DNA of 64,000 nt from Bog-473 sp963782415 (GTDB lineage Bacteria > Actinomycetota > Acidimicrobiia > Acidimicrobiales > RAAP-2). The stretch spans positions 372,001 to 436,000 of the forward strand of contig CAWAJT010000007.1 of NCBI GenBank assembly GCA_963782415.1, given 5' to 3'. The notes under the pieces are model-generated. The model had not been told where the DNA came from, ran no database searches, and was given only the letters and a program-made list of their open reading frames with translations. This document shows positions 9,113-18,374 of the stretch, one piece after another. The stretch's first letter is position 1; every line of letters begins with the position of its first letter. A program made the translations under genes and the position numbers.

Positions 9113-9141
9113 TTAGGGTTCCCTAAGTTAGGGAACCCTAA
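9113..9141. promoter_or_regulatory. Double palindrome, probable metal-responsive operator of iron ABC operon
   Basis: Two 14-bp palindromes, TTAGGGTTCCCTAA (9113-9126) and TTAGGGAACCCTAA (9128-9141), stand one base apart. Together they form a 29-bp palindrome, perfect except for its centre base. It ends 30 bases before the start of the iron-binding-protein gene. TTAGG/CCTAA half-sites are those of IdeR/DtxR iron boxes, but here each pair is 4 rather than 9 bases apart, so the regulator could be a different family member. Confidence 0.7.
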
Positions 9142-9171
9142 GAGCGGCCCGAACGGAAGGTGGACAGGGCG

Positions 9172-10230
9172 ATGCAACGGAGGAAGGCACGTGGGTGGGT
9201 GGGCCGTCGGAGGGGGGTGGCCTTGGGGCTGGCACTAGCGGTGGGTGCCGTGGTCCTGGCCAATTGCTCCTCCAGCCCGACCACGGGCGGTTCAGGTGCG
9301 TTGACCGTCTATTCCGGGCAGCACGTGCAGACCACCCGGGCCCTGGTGTCCGCGTTCGAGAAGCAGACCGGCATCTCGGTCAATTTGCGGAGTGACGACG
9401 AGGACGTGCTCGCCGACCAGATCGTGACGGAGGGATCGCGCTCACCGGCGGACGTCTTCTTCGCCGAGAACACCCCGCCCCTGCAGGTGCTCGCCGGCAA
9501 GGGCCTACTCGCCTCGGTGGCCCCCTCGACGCTTGCCAACACGCCGTCGCGCTTCAACTCGCCCCGGGGCACCTGGGTCGGGGTAACGGCGCGCGTCAGC
9601 GTCATGGCCTACAACACCAAGCTGCTCACCCCGAACCAGCTTCCGAGGTCGGTGATGGAGCTGGCCGACCCGCAGTGGAAGGGCAAGATCGGCATCGCCG
9701 GCTCCGAGACGGACTTCCAGCCGATCGTGACGTCCATTGCGAAGGCCCACGGCGACGCGGCAGCGGAGCGGTGGCTCGAAGGCGTAAAGGCCAACGCCGG
9801 GAGCCACAGCTATCCCGACAACGAGACGCTGGTCGCCCAGATCAACAGCGGGCAGGTGGCGCTGGGCGTCATCAACCAGTACTACTGGTACCGTGAAAAG
9901 GCCCAGGTGGGGGAGGCGGGCCTGCATTCCGCCATCGCATATTTCGCTCCGCGGGACCCGGGGTACGTGATCGACGTGTCGGGTGCCGGGGTCCTGAAGT
10001 CGACCAGCCACATGGCCGAGGCGCAACGCTTCCTCGCCTTCCTGACATCGACAGCCGGGCAGGAGATCATCGCCCACAGCGACAGCTTCGAGTACCCGAT
10101 CGCCTCGGGTGTCACGACGGCGCAGACCGAGACGCCCTTCGACCAGCTGCAGCCGAACAGCATTTCGATCGCCGAGCTCGGCACAGGCGCCGAGGCGATC
10201 AAGCTGCTCCAGGAGGCCCAGCTGCTGTGA
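9172..10230 (+). CDS. Iron(III)-type ABC transporter substrate-binding lipoprotein
   Basis: This family-1 solute-binding protein (FbpA/FutA type) begins at ATG 9172, 8 bases after AAGGTGG; GTG 9160 is an alternative start. A signal sequence ends in a lipobox LANC, so it is a lipoprotein. The body matches ferric-binding proteins: LTVYSGQHVQTTRALV, NLRSDDEDVLADQI, ADVFFAENT, VMAYNTKLL and INQYYWYREK. The paired Tyr in that last motif are the usual iron ligands. It is followed by a permease and an ATPase gene with tight spacing and preceded by a palindromic operator, so iron uptake under metal control is the likely role. Confidence 0.88.
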   Translation: MQRRKARGWVGRRRGVALGLALAVGAVVLANCSSSPTTGGSGALTVYSGQHVQTTRALVSAFEKQTGISVNLRSDDEDVLADQIVTEGSRSPADVFFAENTPPLQVLAGKGLLASVAPSTLANTPSRFNSPRGTWVGVTARVSVMAYNTKLLTPNQLPRSVMELADPQWKGKIGIAGSETDFQPIVTSIAKAHGDAAAERWLEGVKANAGSHSYPDNETLVAQINSGQVALGVINQYYWYREKAQVGEAGLHSAIAYFAPRDPGYVIDVSGAGVLKSTSHMAEAQRFLAFLTSTAGQEIIAHSDSFEYPIASGVTTAQTETPFDQLQPNSISIAELGTGAEAIKLLQEAQLL

Positions 10231-10246
10231 TCGTGACGGTGCCGCG

Positions 10247-11865
10247 GTGACGGTGGCGGTGCCGGCCCGGGGTCGTCGAGGCGGCCGGCGTCGGCTGCCC
10301 CCGTTGCTCACCGCCGGCGCCGTCGTGGTGTCGGTGGCCGTGCTGCTGCCTCTCGTGTTCTTGGTCGTCCAGGCCGTGCAGGTGGGCTGGGCCGAGCTGC
10401 ACCAGCTGTTGTTCCGGAACCTCACCGCGACGTTGATCTGGAACACGGTCTCGCTGGTCGTGGTCGTCACCGTCTTGAGCGCGGTCGTCGGCACGCTCGC
10501 CGCATGGTTCGTCGAGCGCACCGACATGCCGTGCCGGCGGCTGCTCGCCATTCTGGTGGTGATCCCGCTCGGGATCCCCGACTTCGTGGTGAGCTTCGGG
10601 TGGCGGGCCCTCTTCCCGGCCATCGCGGGCTTCTGGGCCGCCGTACTCGTCATGACACTCGCCGTCTACCCCTTGGTCTTCCTGCCCGTGGCGGCGAGCC
10701 TCGCGCGGCGGACCCGGCGCAAGAGGAGGTGGCGCGCAGCCTCGGACTGGGCCGGGTCCGGACGTTCTGGGTGGTGACGGTCGGCCAGGGCCGCCTGGCG
10801 ATCTTCGGGGGAGCGATCCTCGTGGGGTTGGTCGTGCTGGCCGAGTTCGGCGCCTTCGAGATCCTCGGCTACCAGACGCTGACGACGGAGATCTACAACG
10901 AGTTCCATGTGGGGTTCAATGAGCCGGCGGCCTGTGCCCTGTCCCTCATCCTCGTGCTGCTCGGCGCGCTCCTGCTCGCCAGCGAGGATGCCGTGCGGGG
11001 TCACGGACGGACGTCCCGTCTCGGCGCCGGCGCGGCCGGGCAGCTGCGTCCTGTCGCCTTGGGTCGCGTGGGGCCGGTGGCACTGATCGGGGTCACGCTC
11101 CTCGTCGTTCTGGCTCTGGGCGTTCCCGTGGGGGCCATCATCTACCTCATCGTGCGCGGCGGGTCGAGCACGCTGCCCCAGGCGGCCTCTCTGCCCGCGG
11201 CCACGTTGAACACATTTGGCTACGCCGCCGCCGCCGGCGTCGTGGCGACACTCGCCGCCGTGCCGATAGCCCTCTTGTCGGTGCGTTTCGCCCGCCGTTC
11301 CGTGCTCAGCCTCGAGCGATCGAATCTCGTGATCCTCGCCGTTCCGGGCCTCGTGGTCGCCTTGAGTCTGACCTTTGTGACCGAGCACTTCCTGCAGGGC
11401 CGCTTCTACCAGTCCAGCCCCCTGCTGGTGCTGGCCTACGCGGTGATGTTCTTCCCTCTGGCGGTCGTGTCGGTGCGCGCCGCCGTCGCCCGCGCCCCGG
11501 TTGGCCTGGAGGAGGTGGCCGGCTCGCTCGGTGTCACGCGGCGCTCAGTGTTGTGGCGCGTGACGCTGCCCTTGGTGGCGCCCGGCCTGGTTGCCGCGTT
11601 CGCGCTGGTGTTTCTCGAGACGGCGACCGAGTTGACGGCGACCCTCGTCCTCCACCCGACCAACGTGGAGACGCTGGCCACCCAGTTCTGGGCCTACGAG
11701 TCGAACGTGTCCTACAGCCAGGCCGCGCCCTATGCCTTGGTCATGGTGCTCGTCGCGGCGGTACCCGGGTACGTGCTCGGGCGCTGGTTCGACCGGCAGC
11801 CCGCACGCATGGGAGCCGCCGGCCAGGCTGCTCTCGACGCGCCGAGCACAATGGAGGTCCCATGA
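10247..11865 (+). CDS. Iron(III)-type ABC transporter permease, interrupted by one frameshift
   Basis: One fused permease of about 539 residues (FbpB type, two BPD_transp_1 modules, about 12 membrane helices) is encoded in two frames. The first frame runs from GTG 10247 to about 10700 (FLPVAASLARR, then out of phase). The second continues with DPAQEEVARSLGLGRVRTFW and ends at 11865. The span is one base short of whole codons, which fits loss of a single base within roughly 10698-10712. EVARSLGLGRVRTFW and EEVAGSLGVTRRSVLWRVTLP are the two EAA loops that dock on the ATPase. The stop overlaps the ATPase start (ATGA). A sequencing or assembly error is more likely than decay, since both halves are well conserved. 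Confidence 0.8.
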
Positions 11866-12935
11866 AGGACCTGCGGATCTCAGGCGTCACGAAGGCGTTC
11901 GGCCCGCAGATGGTCCTGCGCGGCGTCGATCTGGTGGTGCCGGCCGGCTCGTTCACGGCCATTCTCGGTTCGTCGGGGAGCGGCAAGACGACGCTGCTCC
12001 GCATCGTGGCCGGGTTCGAGCGCCCGGCAGAGGGTGAGGTCGCCATCGGCGGGGATGTCGTCGACGACGCTGCCCGGCGATTCGTCCCGAGCGAGCGTCG
12101 GTGCATCGGCTACGTCCCGCAGGAGGGAGCGTTGTTCCCGCACCTCAGTGTCGGACGCAACGTCGCTTTCGGCCTGCCGCGCGGCCAGGACCGCCGCAGA
12201 CGCGTCGACGAGCTACTCGAACTGGTTGGTCTGTCCGGTTACCGCCGCCGGTACCCGCATCAGCTGTCGGGGGGACAGCAGCAACGCGTCGCGCTCGCCC
12301 GCGCCCTAGCCATCAATCCTGACATCGTCCTTCTCGACGAGCCGTTCTCGTCGCTCGACGCGGCCATCCGCGCCTCGGTCCGTGCCGACGTCTTAGCTGT
12401 CCTGCGTCAGGCGGGCACGACCTCCATCCTGGTGACGCACGACCAGGATGAGGCGCTCTCCATGGCCGACGAGGTGGCGGTACTGCGGCACGGCGTGATC
12501 GCCCAGCTCGACACCCCGGTCGGACTCTACGGCCGACCCGGCGACGTCGAGCTGGCGCAGTTCCTCGGCGAGTCGAACGTGCTCGACGGTGAGGTCCACG
12601 ACGGCACCGTCGCGACCGCACTGGGCCGCTTGGCCGTGGCCGACTGGAATGGCGCCTCGACGGGAGGGAGGGCCCGAGTCATGGTGCGGCCTGAACAGAT
12701 CCGCCTCGACGAGGCGGCCGACGGCGCGCTGGGGGCCATGGTGCAGAGCTATGAGTACTACGGACATGACGCCGTGGTCCGGGTCCGCGCCGATGTCGAC
12801 GGTCTGCCCGAGCTCGTCGTGCGGGTCACGGGCGGCGATCCGCTCGAGCCCGGGCACAGGGTGGGGCTCTCCGTGCTCGGCCGCGTCGTCGTGTGGCCCT
12901 ACGAGTCCCTCGAACCAGGAAGACCCTCCGAATAA
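11862..12935 (+). CDS. Iron(III)-type ABC transporter ATP-binding protein
   Basis: This 357-residue ATPase powers the preceding binding protein and permease. It has Walker A GSSGSGKT (36-43), a Q-loop region GYVPQEGALFP, signature LSGGQQQR, Walker B IVLLDEPFSSLD and a switch His in VTHDQDEA. The C-terminal third (about 240-357) is a TOBE-type regulatory domain (VMVRPEQIRLDE). The ATG at 11862 lies in an ATGA overlap with the permease, so the genes are translationally coupled. It is closest to the FbpC/spermidine-putrescine-iron class; iron specificity is taken from the binding protein. Confidence 0.9.
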   Translation: MKDLRISGVTKAFGPQMVLRGVDLVVPAGSFTAILGSSGSGKTTLLRIVAGFERPAEGEVAIGGDVVDDAARRFVPSERRCIGYVPQEGALFPHLSVGRNVAFGLPRGQDRRRRVDELLELVGLSGYRRRYPHQLSGGQQQRVALARALAINPDIVLLDEPFSSLDAAIRASVRADVLAVLRQAGTTSILVTHDQDEALSMADEVAVLRHGVIAQLDTPVGLYGRPGDVELAQFLGESNVLDGEVHDGTVATALGRLAVADWNGASTGGRARVMVRPEQIRLDEAADGALGAMVQSYEYYGHDAVVRVRADVDGLPELVVRVTGGDPLEPGHRVGLSVLGRVVVWPYESLEPGRPSE

Positions 12936-13024
12936 CGCCTTCGTAACTACTGCCGTGTGGTCCCCGGTGCACTAGAGTGACACCTGGAGTGGCAGCGCAG
13001 TTTGTGGGAGTGCAGGGAGGTGTG

Positions 13025-13525
13025 ATGGTCGACGATGCCGTGCCTCATGTCGGGGGGTTTCATGGGCCGCAGGTGTGTGGTCTCGTGGGAATCTCGTACC
13101 GGCAGCTCGATTACTGGGCCCGGACGGGCCTGCTCCAGCCGTCGCTGGCGACGGCCAAGGGCAGCGGGTCCCGGCGTGTCTACGCCTATTCGGACGTGCT
13201 CGAGCTCAAGGTGATCAAGCAGCTCCTCGACTCGGGCGTCTCGTTGCAGTCCGCCCGCCGGGCGGTGGAGTGCCTCCGCGAGGACCTGGGTTCGGACCTG
13301 GCGTCGGCGAACCTGGTGCTGACCGGGAGCAGCTCGGTGCTGGCCCGGTCCAACGGCGAGGTCGTCGACCTGCTGGCCGGAGGCCAGGGGGTGTTCAACA
13401 TCGTGCCGCTGGCCGGCGTGGTCGAGGAGCTCGACGCCGACATCGTCAGCCTCGCCGCCGCCAAGGCCGAGCCGACAGCGGCCTCCCGCACCCGAGTACA
13501 GGCAGCGCGGGCCGCAGGGGAGTGA
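13025..13525 (+). CDS. MerR-family transcriptional regulator (Rv1830-like)
   Basis: A winged HTH is visible at about residues 15-75: VCGLVGISYRQLDYWARTGLL, then GSGSRRVYAYSDVLELKVIKQLLDSGVSL. An effector-type C-terminal part follows (residues 80-166), with no Cys cluster for metal or redox sensing. The ATG at 13025 follows GGGAGG by four bases and gives 166 residues; an in-frame GTG at 12977 would add 16. In mycobacteria a MerR gene of this type (Rv1830) lies between the BFN gene and gcvB, matching its place here just upstream of gcvT and gcvP. Its stop overlaps the next start (GTGA). Confidence 0.85.
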   Translation: MVDDAVPHVGGFHGPQVCGLVGISYRQLDYWARTGLLQPSLATAKGSGSRRVYAYSDVLELKVIKQLLDSGVSLQSARRAVECLREDLGSDLASANLVLTGSSSVLARSNGEVVDLLAGGQGVFNIVPLAGVVEELDADIVSLAAAKAEPTAASRTRVQAARAAGE

Positions 13526-13911
13526 GCGCAGCGGACCTCGCGCGTGTCGGGCGCATCCATCATCCGGCGTGCGTTCCCGCTGGGCAGGTGCGCTTCGCCC
13601 ATCCTTCCGAACGGCTCTTTGCCGCCCTGCTCGACCTGTCGGGGGAGCGCTGGCACTACGAGCCGGTTGAGTTCCCGCTGGCGTGGGATCGCAGCGGGTC
13701 ACCCGTGGCCGGGTTCCGCCCCGACTTCTTCCTGCCTCGGCGCGGCGTCTTCATTGAGCTGACCACCGCCGACCAACGGCTCGTGACCCGCAAGAACCGC
13801 AAAGTGCGGCGCATGCGCGAGCTGTACCCCGAGGTGCCTATCTCCATCGTGTACCAGCGCGACTTCAATTCGATGATCGCGTCACACGGTTTGCTGTCCG
13901 GAGCCGCCTAG
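13522..13911 (+). CDS. Small PD-(D/E)XK nuclease-like protein of unknown function
   Basis: Starting from the GTG in a GTGA overlap with the MerR stop, this frame encodes 129 residues. An early helix holds a Glu (HPSERLFAALLDLSG). Later GFRPDFFLPRRG (Asp69) is followed by VFIELTT (Glu79) and then the Lys/Arg-rich TRKNRKVRRMRELYP. The order Glu-helix, PD, ExT, basic helix is that of PD-(D/E)XK and Vsr-like nuclease folds, with Thr where the classical Lys would be. Function is not known. The coupling to a MerR regulator and the gcv genes is notable. A longer reading in this frame back to 13075 is only the shadow of the MerR gene. Confidence 0.6.
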   Translation: MSAADLARVGRIHHPACVPAGQVRFAHPSERLFAALLDLSGERWHYEPVEFPLAWDRSGSPVAGFRPDFFLPRRGVFIELTTADQRLVTRKNRKVRRMRELYPEVPISIVYQRDFNSMIASHGLLSGAA

Positions 13912-13920
13912 TCTGGCTGG

Positions 13921-15028
13921 GTGCACGCCGAGAACGCCGAGGGAGCTGCCACCGTTTCGGACCGTGTGTCACCGCTCCACCAGTCGCACCTCGCGCGCGG
14001 TGCCAAGATGGTCCCCTTTGGCGGCTGGCAGATGCCCCTGGCCTATCCCTCGGGAACGGTGGCGGAGCATCGGGCCTGCCGTACCGCGGCGGTCGCCTTC
14101 GATGTCAGCCATCTGGGCACGGTGCGGGTGCAGGGTGCCGACGCATTCGACCATCTGCAGCACTCGTTGAGCAACGACCTGACCCGGGTGCGCCCGGGGC
14201 GGGCCCAGTACACCCACCTCCTCGACGAGGACGGTTTCGTCGTGGACGACATCATCGTGTGGTGGGTCGACGACGACGCGATTCGACGTCATGCCCAATG
14301 CGTCGAACACCACCGACGTCGTCGCCGCCATTGGCGGGATTGACGTCACCGCCGAGCGGGCGGTGATCGCGGTGCAGGGCCCCGAGGCGCGGGCGCTCCT
14401 GGCGCGGGTCGCACCGGAGGCCGCGGCGGTGCATCGGTTCTCCGTCGAACGTTTCGCATGGGGTGGTGCCACCTGCTTGGTTGCGGGCACGGGCTACACG
14501 GGGGAGGACGGCGTCGAGTGCGCCGTTCCCGCTGAGGCGGCGCCGGGTTTCTGGGAGGCGATCCTCGGGCAGGGGGTCGTCCCCGCCGGCCTGGGGGCCC
14601 GCGACACGCTGCGACTCGAGGCCGGGCTGCCGTTGCACGGGCACGAGCTCGGTCCCGGCATCACGCCCCTCCAGGCCGGCCTGGGTTGGGTGATCGGTTG
14701 GGACAAGGGGGACTTCACCGGCCGGGCCGCCCTGGAGGAGGAGCGTGCCAGCGGGCCGACGCGTCGCCTGCGGGGGATCGTCGCCGACGGCCGCCAGCCG
14801 CTGCGCGATGGTTCGCTGTTGCGTGAGGAGTCCGGGCAGGTGGGCATCCTGACCAGCGGCAACTTCTCGCCGATGCGCGAGCGGGGCATCGGGCTGGGTT
14901 TCGTCGACGCCGACGCCCGCCTCCTCGAGGGGGACGCCATCACCATCGTCCAGCGCGGCCGCGAGCTCCCGGCCCGTTTGGTGCGTCCGCCCTTGTGGCC
15001 GGTGCGCGAGGACGAGGAGAGCGATTAG
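13921..15028 (+). CDS. gcvT: Glycine cleavage T protein (aminomethyltransferase), interrupted by one frameshift
   Basis: GcvT takes the methylene group from the H protein to tetrahydrofolate. The first frame gives GAKMVPFGGWQMPLAYP and FDVSHLGTVRVQG, up to VDDDAIRR. The second frame, in use from about 14285, continues FDVMPNASNTTDVV and reaches 15028. The span is one base longer than whole codons, and the expected ...VDDDRFDVMPNAS can be restored by removing one base near 14280, so a single inserted base is inferred. Later blocks GTGYTGEDGVE, GARDTLRLEAGLPLHGHEL and KGDFTGRAAL are all intact. The corrected length is about 368 residues. It lies 312 bases before gcvP; gcvH is not in the window. 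Confidence 0.88.
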
Positions 15029-15065
15029 TTCATCTCCGGGAAACCGGGCCGCCGGGGTCGTGCCG

Positions 15066-15071
15066 TATAGT
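15066..15071 (+). promoter_or_regulatory. Candidate -10 element of gcvP leader
   Basis: TATAGT stands 30 bases before the first aptamer, a sensible place for the start of the riboswitch RNA. No convincing -35 hexamer is seen at the right distance. Confidence 0.4.
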
Positions 15072-15100
15072 GGGGCGCACAACTGAATACGCCGTTTGAA

Positions 15101-15290
15101 CCGGAGCGCCAGAGTCCCCGCAGTACGCAGTCGAGGGGACGCCGGAGGAGCAACTCTCCCCGAGAAACTCTCAGGCCGACATACCGCTCCGGTGAGGCAA
15201 CTCTGGAAAGCGGGCGCTCGTCGTCCGCACCGAAGGTGGAAGCCGTGCAGGTCACGGTGAGGCTCTCAGGTCCAGTGACAGAGCGGGGAG
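15101..15290 (+). promoter_or_regulatory. Tandem glycine riboswitch
   Basis: Two glycine aptamers are recognisable. The first (about 15101-15195) has CCGGAGGAGCAACTCTCC followed by AAACTCTCAGGCC. The second (about 15196-15290) has CAACTCTGGAAAGCGGG, CACCGAAGGTGGAAGCC, GGCTCTCAGGTCC and GTGACAGAGCGGGGAG. The paired CTCTCAGG cores and CCG(A/G)AGG loops are the class hallmarks. The element is in the 5' leader of gcvP, the glycine decarboxylase, so glycine should turn on its own breakdown. Folding was judged by eye. Confidence 0.88.
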
Positions 15291-15302
15291 AACGTCCGAC
15301 CA

Positions 15303-15342
15303 GTTCCGCACCGCGAGCGGAACACGCGAGGAGATCTCCGTG
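15303..15342 (+). promoter_or_regulatory. Expression-platform hairpin and ribosome-binding site of gcvP
   Basis: GTTCCGC (15303-15309) pairs with GCGGAAC (15317-15323) just upstream of the ribosome-binding site GAGGAG (15328-15333). The self-complementary GGAGATCTCC (15330-15339) overlaps that site and ends at the GTG start (15340). No T-run follows, so control probably acts on translation initiation by hiding the ribosome-binding site. That mechanism is inference. Confidence 0.5.
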
Positions 15343-18243
15343 AACCGACAGCATCCAGGTGACCGATCCAAGGCTCTCGAGCCGTTCGAGCAGTTCCTGC
15401 GACGCCACGTGGGCCCTTCGGGGGACGAGCAAAAGGTGATGCTCAAGGTCCTGGGCTACGAGACGCTCGACGGGCTGGTCGATGCCGCCGTGCCCGGGAG
15501 CGTGCGCAGCCTCAGGACACTGGACCTCCCACCGGCTCTGTCCGAGCAGCAGGTCCTCGACGAGCTTCGCCGCCTCGCCGCATCCAACACTGTCGCCGAG
15601 CCCATGATCGGGCTCGGCTACTACGGGACGATGACACCTGGCGTCATCCGTCGCAACGTCTTGGAGAGCCCGGCGTGGTACACGGCGTACACCCCGTACC
15701 AGCCCGAGATCAGCCAAGGCCGGCTGGAGGCGTTGCTCAATTTCCAGACGATGGTGAGCGATCTCACCGGCCTCGACATGGCGAATGCGTCGCTGCTCGA
15801 CGAGAGCACCGCAGTCGCCGAGGCGGTCACCCTCATGCGCCGCCGGGCGACCAGCGCGTCCAACCGCGTCATCGTCGACGCCGACTGCCTGCCGCAAACC
15901 ATCGAGGTCCTGGCTACGCGGTTGGCACCTCTCGGGATCACACTGGACGTCGTCGATCTGGACGTCGGCGCGCCCTGGGGCGACTACTTCGGCATGGTGC
16001 AGCAATATCCCGCGTGTTCCGGCGCTGTCCGGGACTTCGAAGCACTGACGGTGGCGGCGCACGCCCAGGGTGCTCTCGTGACGGTGGCGACCGACCTGCT
16101 CGCCCTGACGCTCCTGAAGCCGCCGGGAGAGTGGGGTGCCGACGTCGCGGTGGGCTCGTCCCAACGCTTCGGCGTGCCGCTTTGGTACGGCGGGCCCCAC
16201 GCCGCCTTCATGGCGATCAAGGGAGGCCTCGAGCGTGACCTGCCCGGCCGACTGGTCGGGCTCTCCATCGACGCCGAGGACCGGCCGGCGTACCGCCTGG
16301 CGCTGCAGACTCGCGAGCAGCACATCCGTCGGGAGAAGGCCACCTCGAACATCTGCACCGCACAAGTGCTCCTGGCGGTGGTCGCGTCCATGTACGCCGT
16401 GTACCACGGTGCAGACGGTCTGCGTGGCATCGCGCGCCGCGTCCACCGGCGCGCCGCCGATCTGGCCGCGGCATTGCGGCAGGGCGGGTTCACGCTGATC
16501 CATTCGGAGTTCTTCGACACTGTCGTCGTCGAGACCCCGGACCGGGCGGACGCGATCGTGACGACGGCGGCCGACCGCGGCGTGCTCCTGCGCCGGGTCG
16601 ACGCCGATCATGTCGGCATCTCGTGTGGCGAGACCACGACCGGAGCGCATGTCGACGCGGTGCTCGAATCCTTCGGGGTGAAGCACCCGAGGATCACCGA
16701 GGACGCCCTCGACGCCGAACTCCACACCGACGCCGAGGCGCGGACCACCCTGCCCGAGGCCTTGCTGCGACGAGGCCCGATCCTGACACACCCCGTGTTC
16801 TCGGAGCATCACTCCGAGACGGCAATGCTCCGCTACCTGCGCCGCCTGTCGGACAAGGATTTCGCTCTCGATAGGGGAATGATCCCGCTCGGCTCCTGCA
16901 CCATGAAGTTGAACGCGACGACCGAGATGGAACCCGTCGGCCTGCCCGGCTTCGCCGACGTCCATCCCTTCGCCCCGCTCGAGAGCACGCCGGGCTACCT
17001 GTCACTCATCGACGAACTCGAGGACTGGCTGGCGCAGGTCACGGGCTACGCCAAGGTGTCCGTCCAGCCCAACGCGGGAAGCCAGGGCGAGCTGGCCGGA
17101 TTGCTCGCTATCGCGGCCTACCACCGGTCACGTGGCGACGAGGAGCGCAAGGTCTGTCTCATTCCTTCGAGCGCCCATGGCACGAACGCCGCTTCGGCGG
17201 TGATGGCCGGCATGCGCGTCGTGGTGGTGGGCGCGCTGAGCGACGGCACAGTCGACCTCGACGACCTCCGTCGCAAGTGTGCGGAGCACAGCGAGAACCT
17301 CGCCGCCATCATGGTGACGTATCCCTCGACGCACGGGGTGTACGAAGAAGGCATCACCGACATGTGCGCGCTCGTGCATGAGCATGGGGGACAGGTCTAC
17401 ATCGACGGCGCGAACCTCAATGCACTCCTCGGCCTGGCCGAGCCGGGCCAGTTCGGCGGCGACGTGTCGCATCTCAACCTGCACAAGACGTTTTGCATCC
17501 CCCACGGCGGAGGAGGACCGGGGGTGGGTCCCGTGGCGGTCGCGGAGCATCTCGTGCCCTTCCTGCCGTCGCACCCGCTGCACCCGCGGCCCATGCAGCA
17601 CGACGGGATCGGACCGGTCAGCGGGGCACCGTTCGGGAGCGCCGGGATCCTGTCCATCAGCTGGGCCTACATCCGGATGCTGTCGGGGGAGGGGCTGTCC
17701 CATGCGACGAAGTCGGCCGTGCTGGCGGCCAACTACGTGGCGGCGCGGCTCGCGCCCTCCTATCCGATCCTCTACACGGGCAAGCACGCCCTGGTGGCCC
17801 ACGAGTGCATCCTCGATCTACGGCCCCTGTCCAAGGCGACCGGCGTCACCGTCGACGACGTGGCCAAGCGTCTCATCGATTACGGCTTTCACGCACCGAC
17901 CGTGAGCTTCCCGGTGGCCGGAACGCTGATGGTCGAGCCGACCGAGAGCGAGGACCTGGCCGAGCTGGACCGTTTCTGCGACGCCATGATCGCCATCCGC
18001 AACGAAATCGACGAGGTGGCGTCGGGCCGTTGGACCGTGGAGGACAGCCCGCTGCGCGGGGCGCCGCACACCGCCGCCGGCCTCGTCTCGGCGTGGGAGC
18101 GCGCCTACGACCGTGAGATGGCGGTCTTCCCGGCCGGGGTGACTCCCACCAAGTACTGGCCCCCGGTGGCGCGGATCAACCAGGCCTACGGGGATCGGAA
18201 TCTCGTCTGCTCGTGCCCACCACCCGAGGCGTTCGCCGACTGA
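15340..18243 (+). CDS. gcvP: Glycine dehydrogenase (decarboxylating), P protein
   Basis: GcvP is the PLP enzyme that decarboxylates glycine and loads the aminomethyl group on GcvH. At 967 residues it is the single-chain form (alpha and beta halves fused). Early motifs are FLRRHVGPS and GLGYYGTMTPGVIRRNVLE; the PLP Lys is at about 716 in HLNLHKTFCIPHGGGGPG. GSCTMKLNATTEM and YPSTHGVYEEGI are also family blocks. The GTG start at 15340 has GAGGAG six bases upstream. Expression should be controlled by the tandem glycine riboswitch in its leader. gcvH and lpd are not in this window. Confidence 0.95.
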   Translation: MNRQHPGDRSKALEPFEQFLRRHVGPSGDEQKVMLKVLGYETLDGLVDAAVPGSVRSLRTLDLPPALSEQQVLDELRRLAASNTVAEPMIGLGYYGTMTPGVIRRNVLESPAWYTAYTPYQPEISQGRLEALLNFQTMVSDLTGLDMANASLLDESTAVAEAVTLMRRRATSASNRVIVDADCLPQTIEVLATRLAPLGITLDVVDLDVGAPWGDYFGMVQQYPACSGAVRDFEALTVAAHAQGALVTVATDLLALTLLKPPGEWGADVAVGSSQRFGVPLWYGGPHAAFMAIKGGLERDLPGRLVGLSIDAEDRPAYRLALQTREQHIRREKATSNICTAQVLLAVVASMYAVYHGADGLRGIARRVHRRAADLAAALRQGGFTLIHSEFFDTVVVETPDRADAIVTTAADRGVLLRRVDADHVGISCGETTTGAHVDAVLESFGVKHPRITEDALDAELHTDAEARTTLPEALLRRGPILTHPVFSEHHSETAMLRYLRRLSDKDFALDRGMIPLGSCTMKLNATTEMEPVGLPGFADVHPFAPLESTPGYLSLIDELEDWLAQVTGYAKVSVQPNAGSQGELAGLLAIAAYHRSRGDEERKVCLIPSSAHGTNAASAVMAGMRVVVVGALSDGTVDLDDLRRKCAEHSENLAAIMVTYPSTHGVYEEGITDMCALVHEHGGQVYIDGANLNALLGLAEPGQFGGDVSHLNLHKTFCIPHGGGGPGVGPVAVAEHLVPFLPSHPLHPRPMQHDGIGPVSGAPFGSAGILSISWAYIRMLSGEGLSHATKSAVLAANYVAARLAPSYPILYTGKHALVAHECILDLRPLSKATGVTVDDVAKRLIDYGFHAPTVSFPVAGTLMVEPTESEDLAELDRFCDAMIAIRNEIDEVASGRWTVEDSPLRGAPHTAAGLVSAWERAYDREMAVFPAGVTPTKYWPPVARINQAYGDRNLVCSCPPPEAFAD

Positions 18244-18374
18244 GGGCTTCCTTCGATAGCGGACCTGCCTTCCTCGGCCGAAAATGCCACAAGGGCCGTT
18301 GCCCACCGGCCGGCCGAACGGCGGGTGCTGCGAACAGGGAGTCGAGGCCGACGACCGGCTCGGTACCCCCGGGC

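Noticed and set aside
9113..9141. TTAGGG units that recall telomere repeats
   Set aside because: They are explained by the perfect operator-type palindrome before an iron transporter; no further copies follow.
15025..16965. A minus-strand frame of 646 codons opposite gcvP
   Set aside because: It crosses the glycine riboswitch and mirrors gcvP; the composition is that of a codon shadow.
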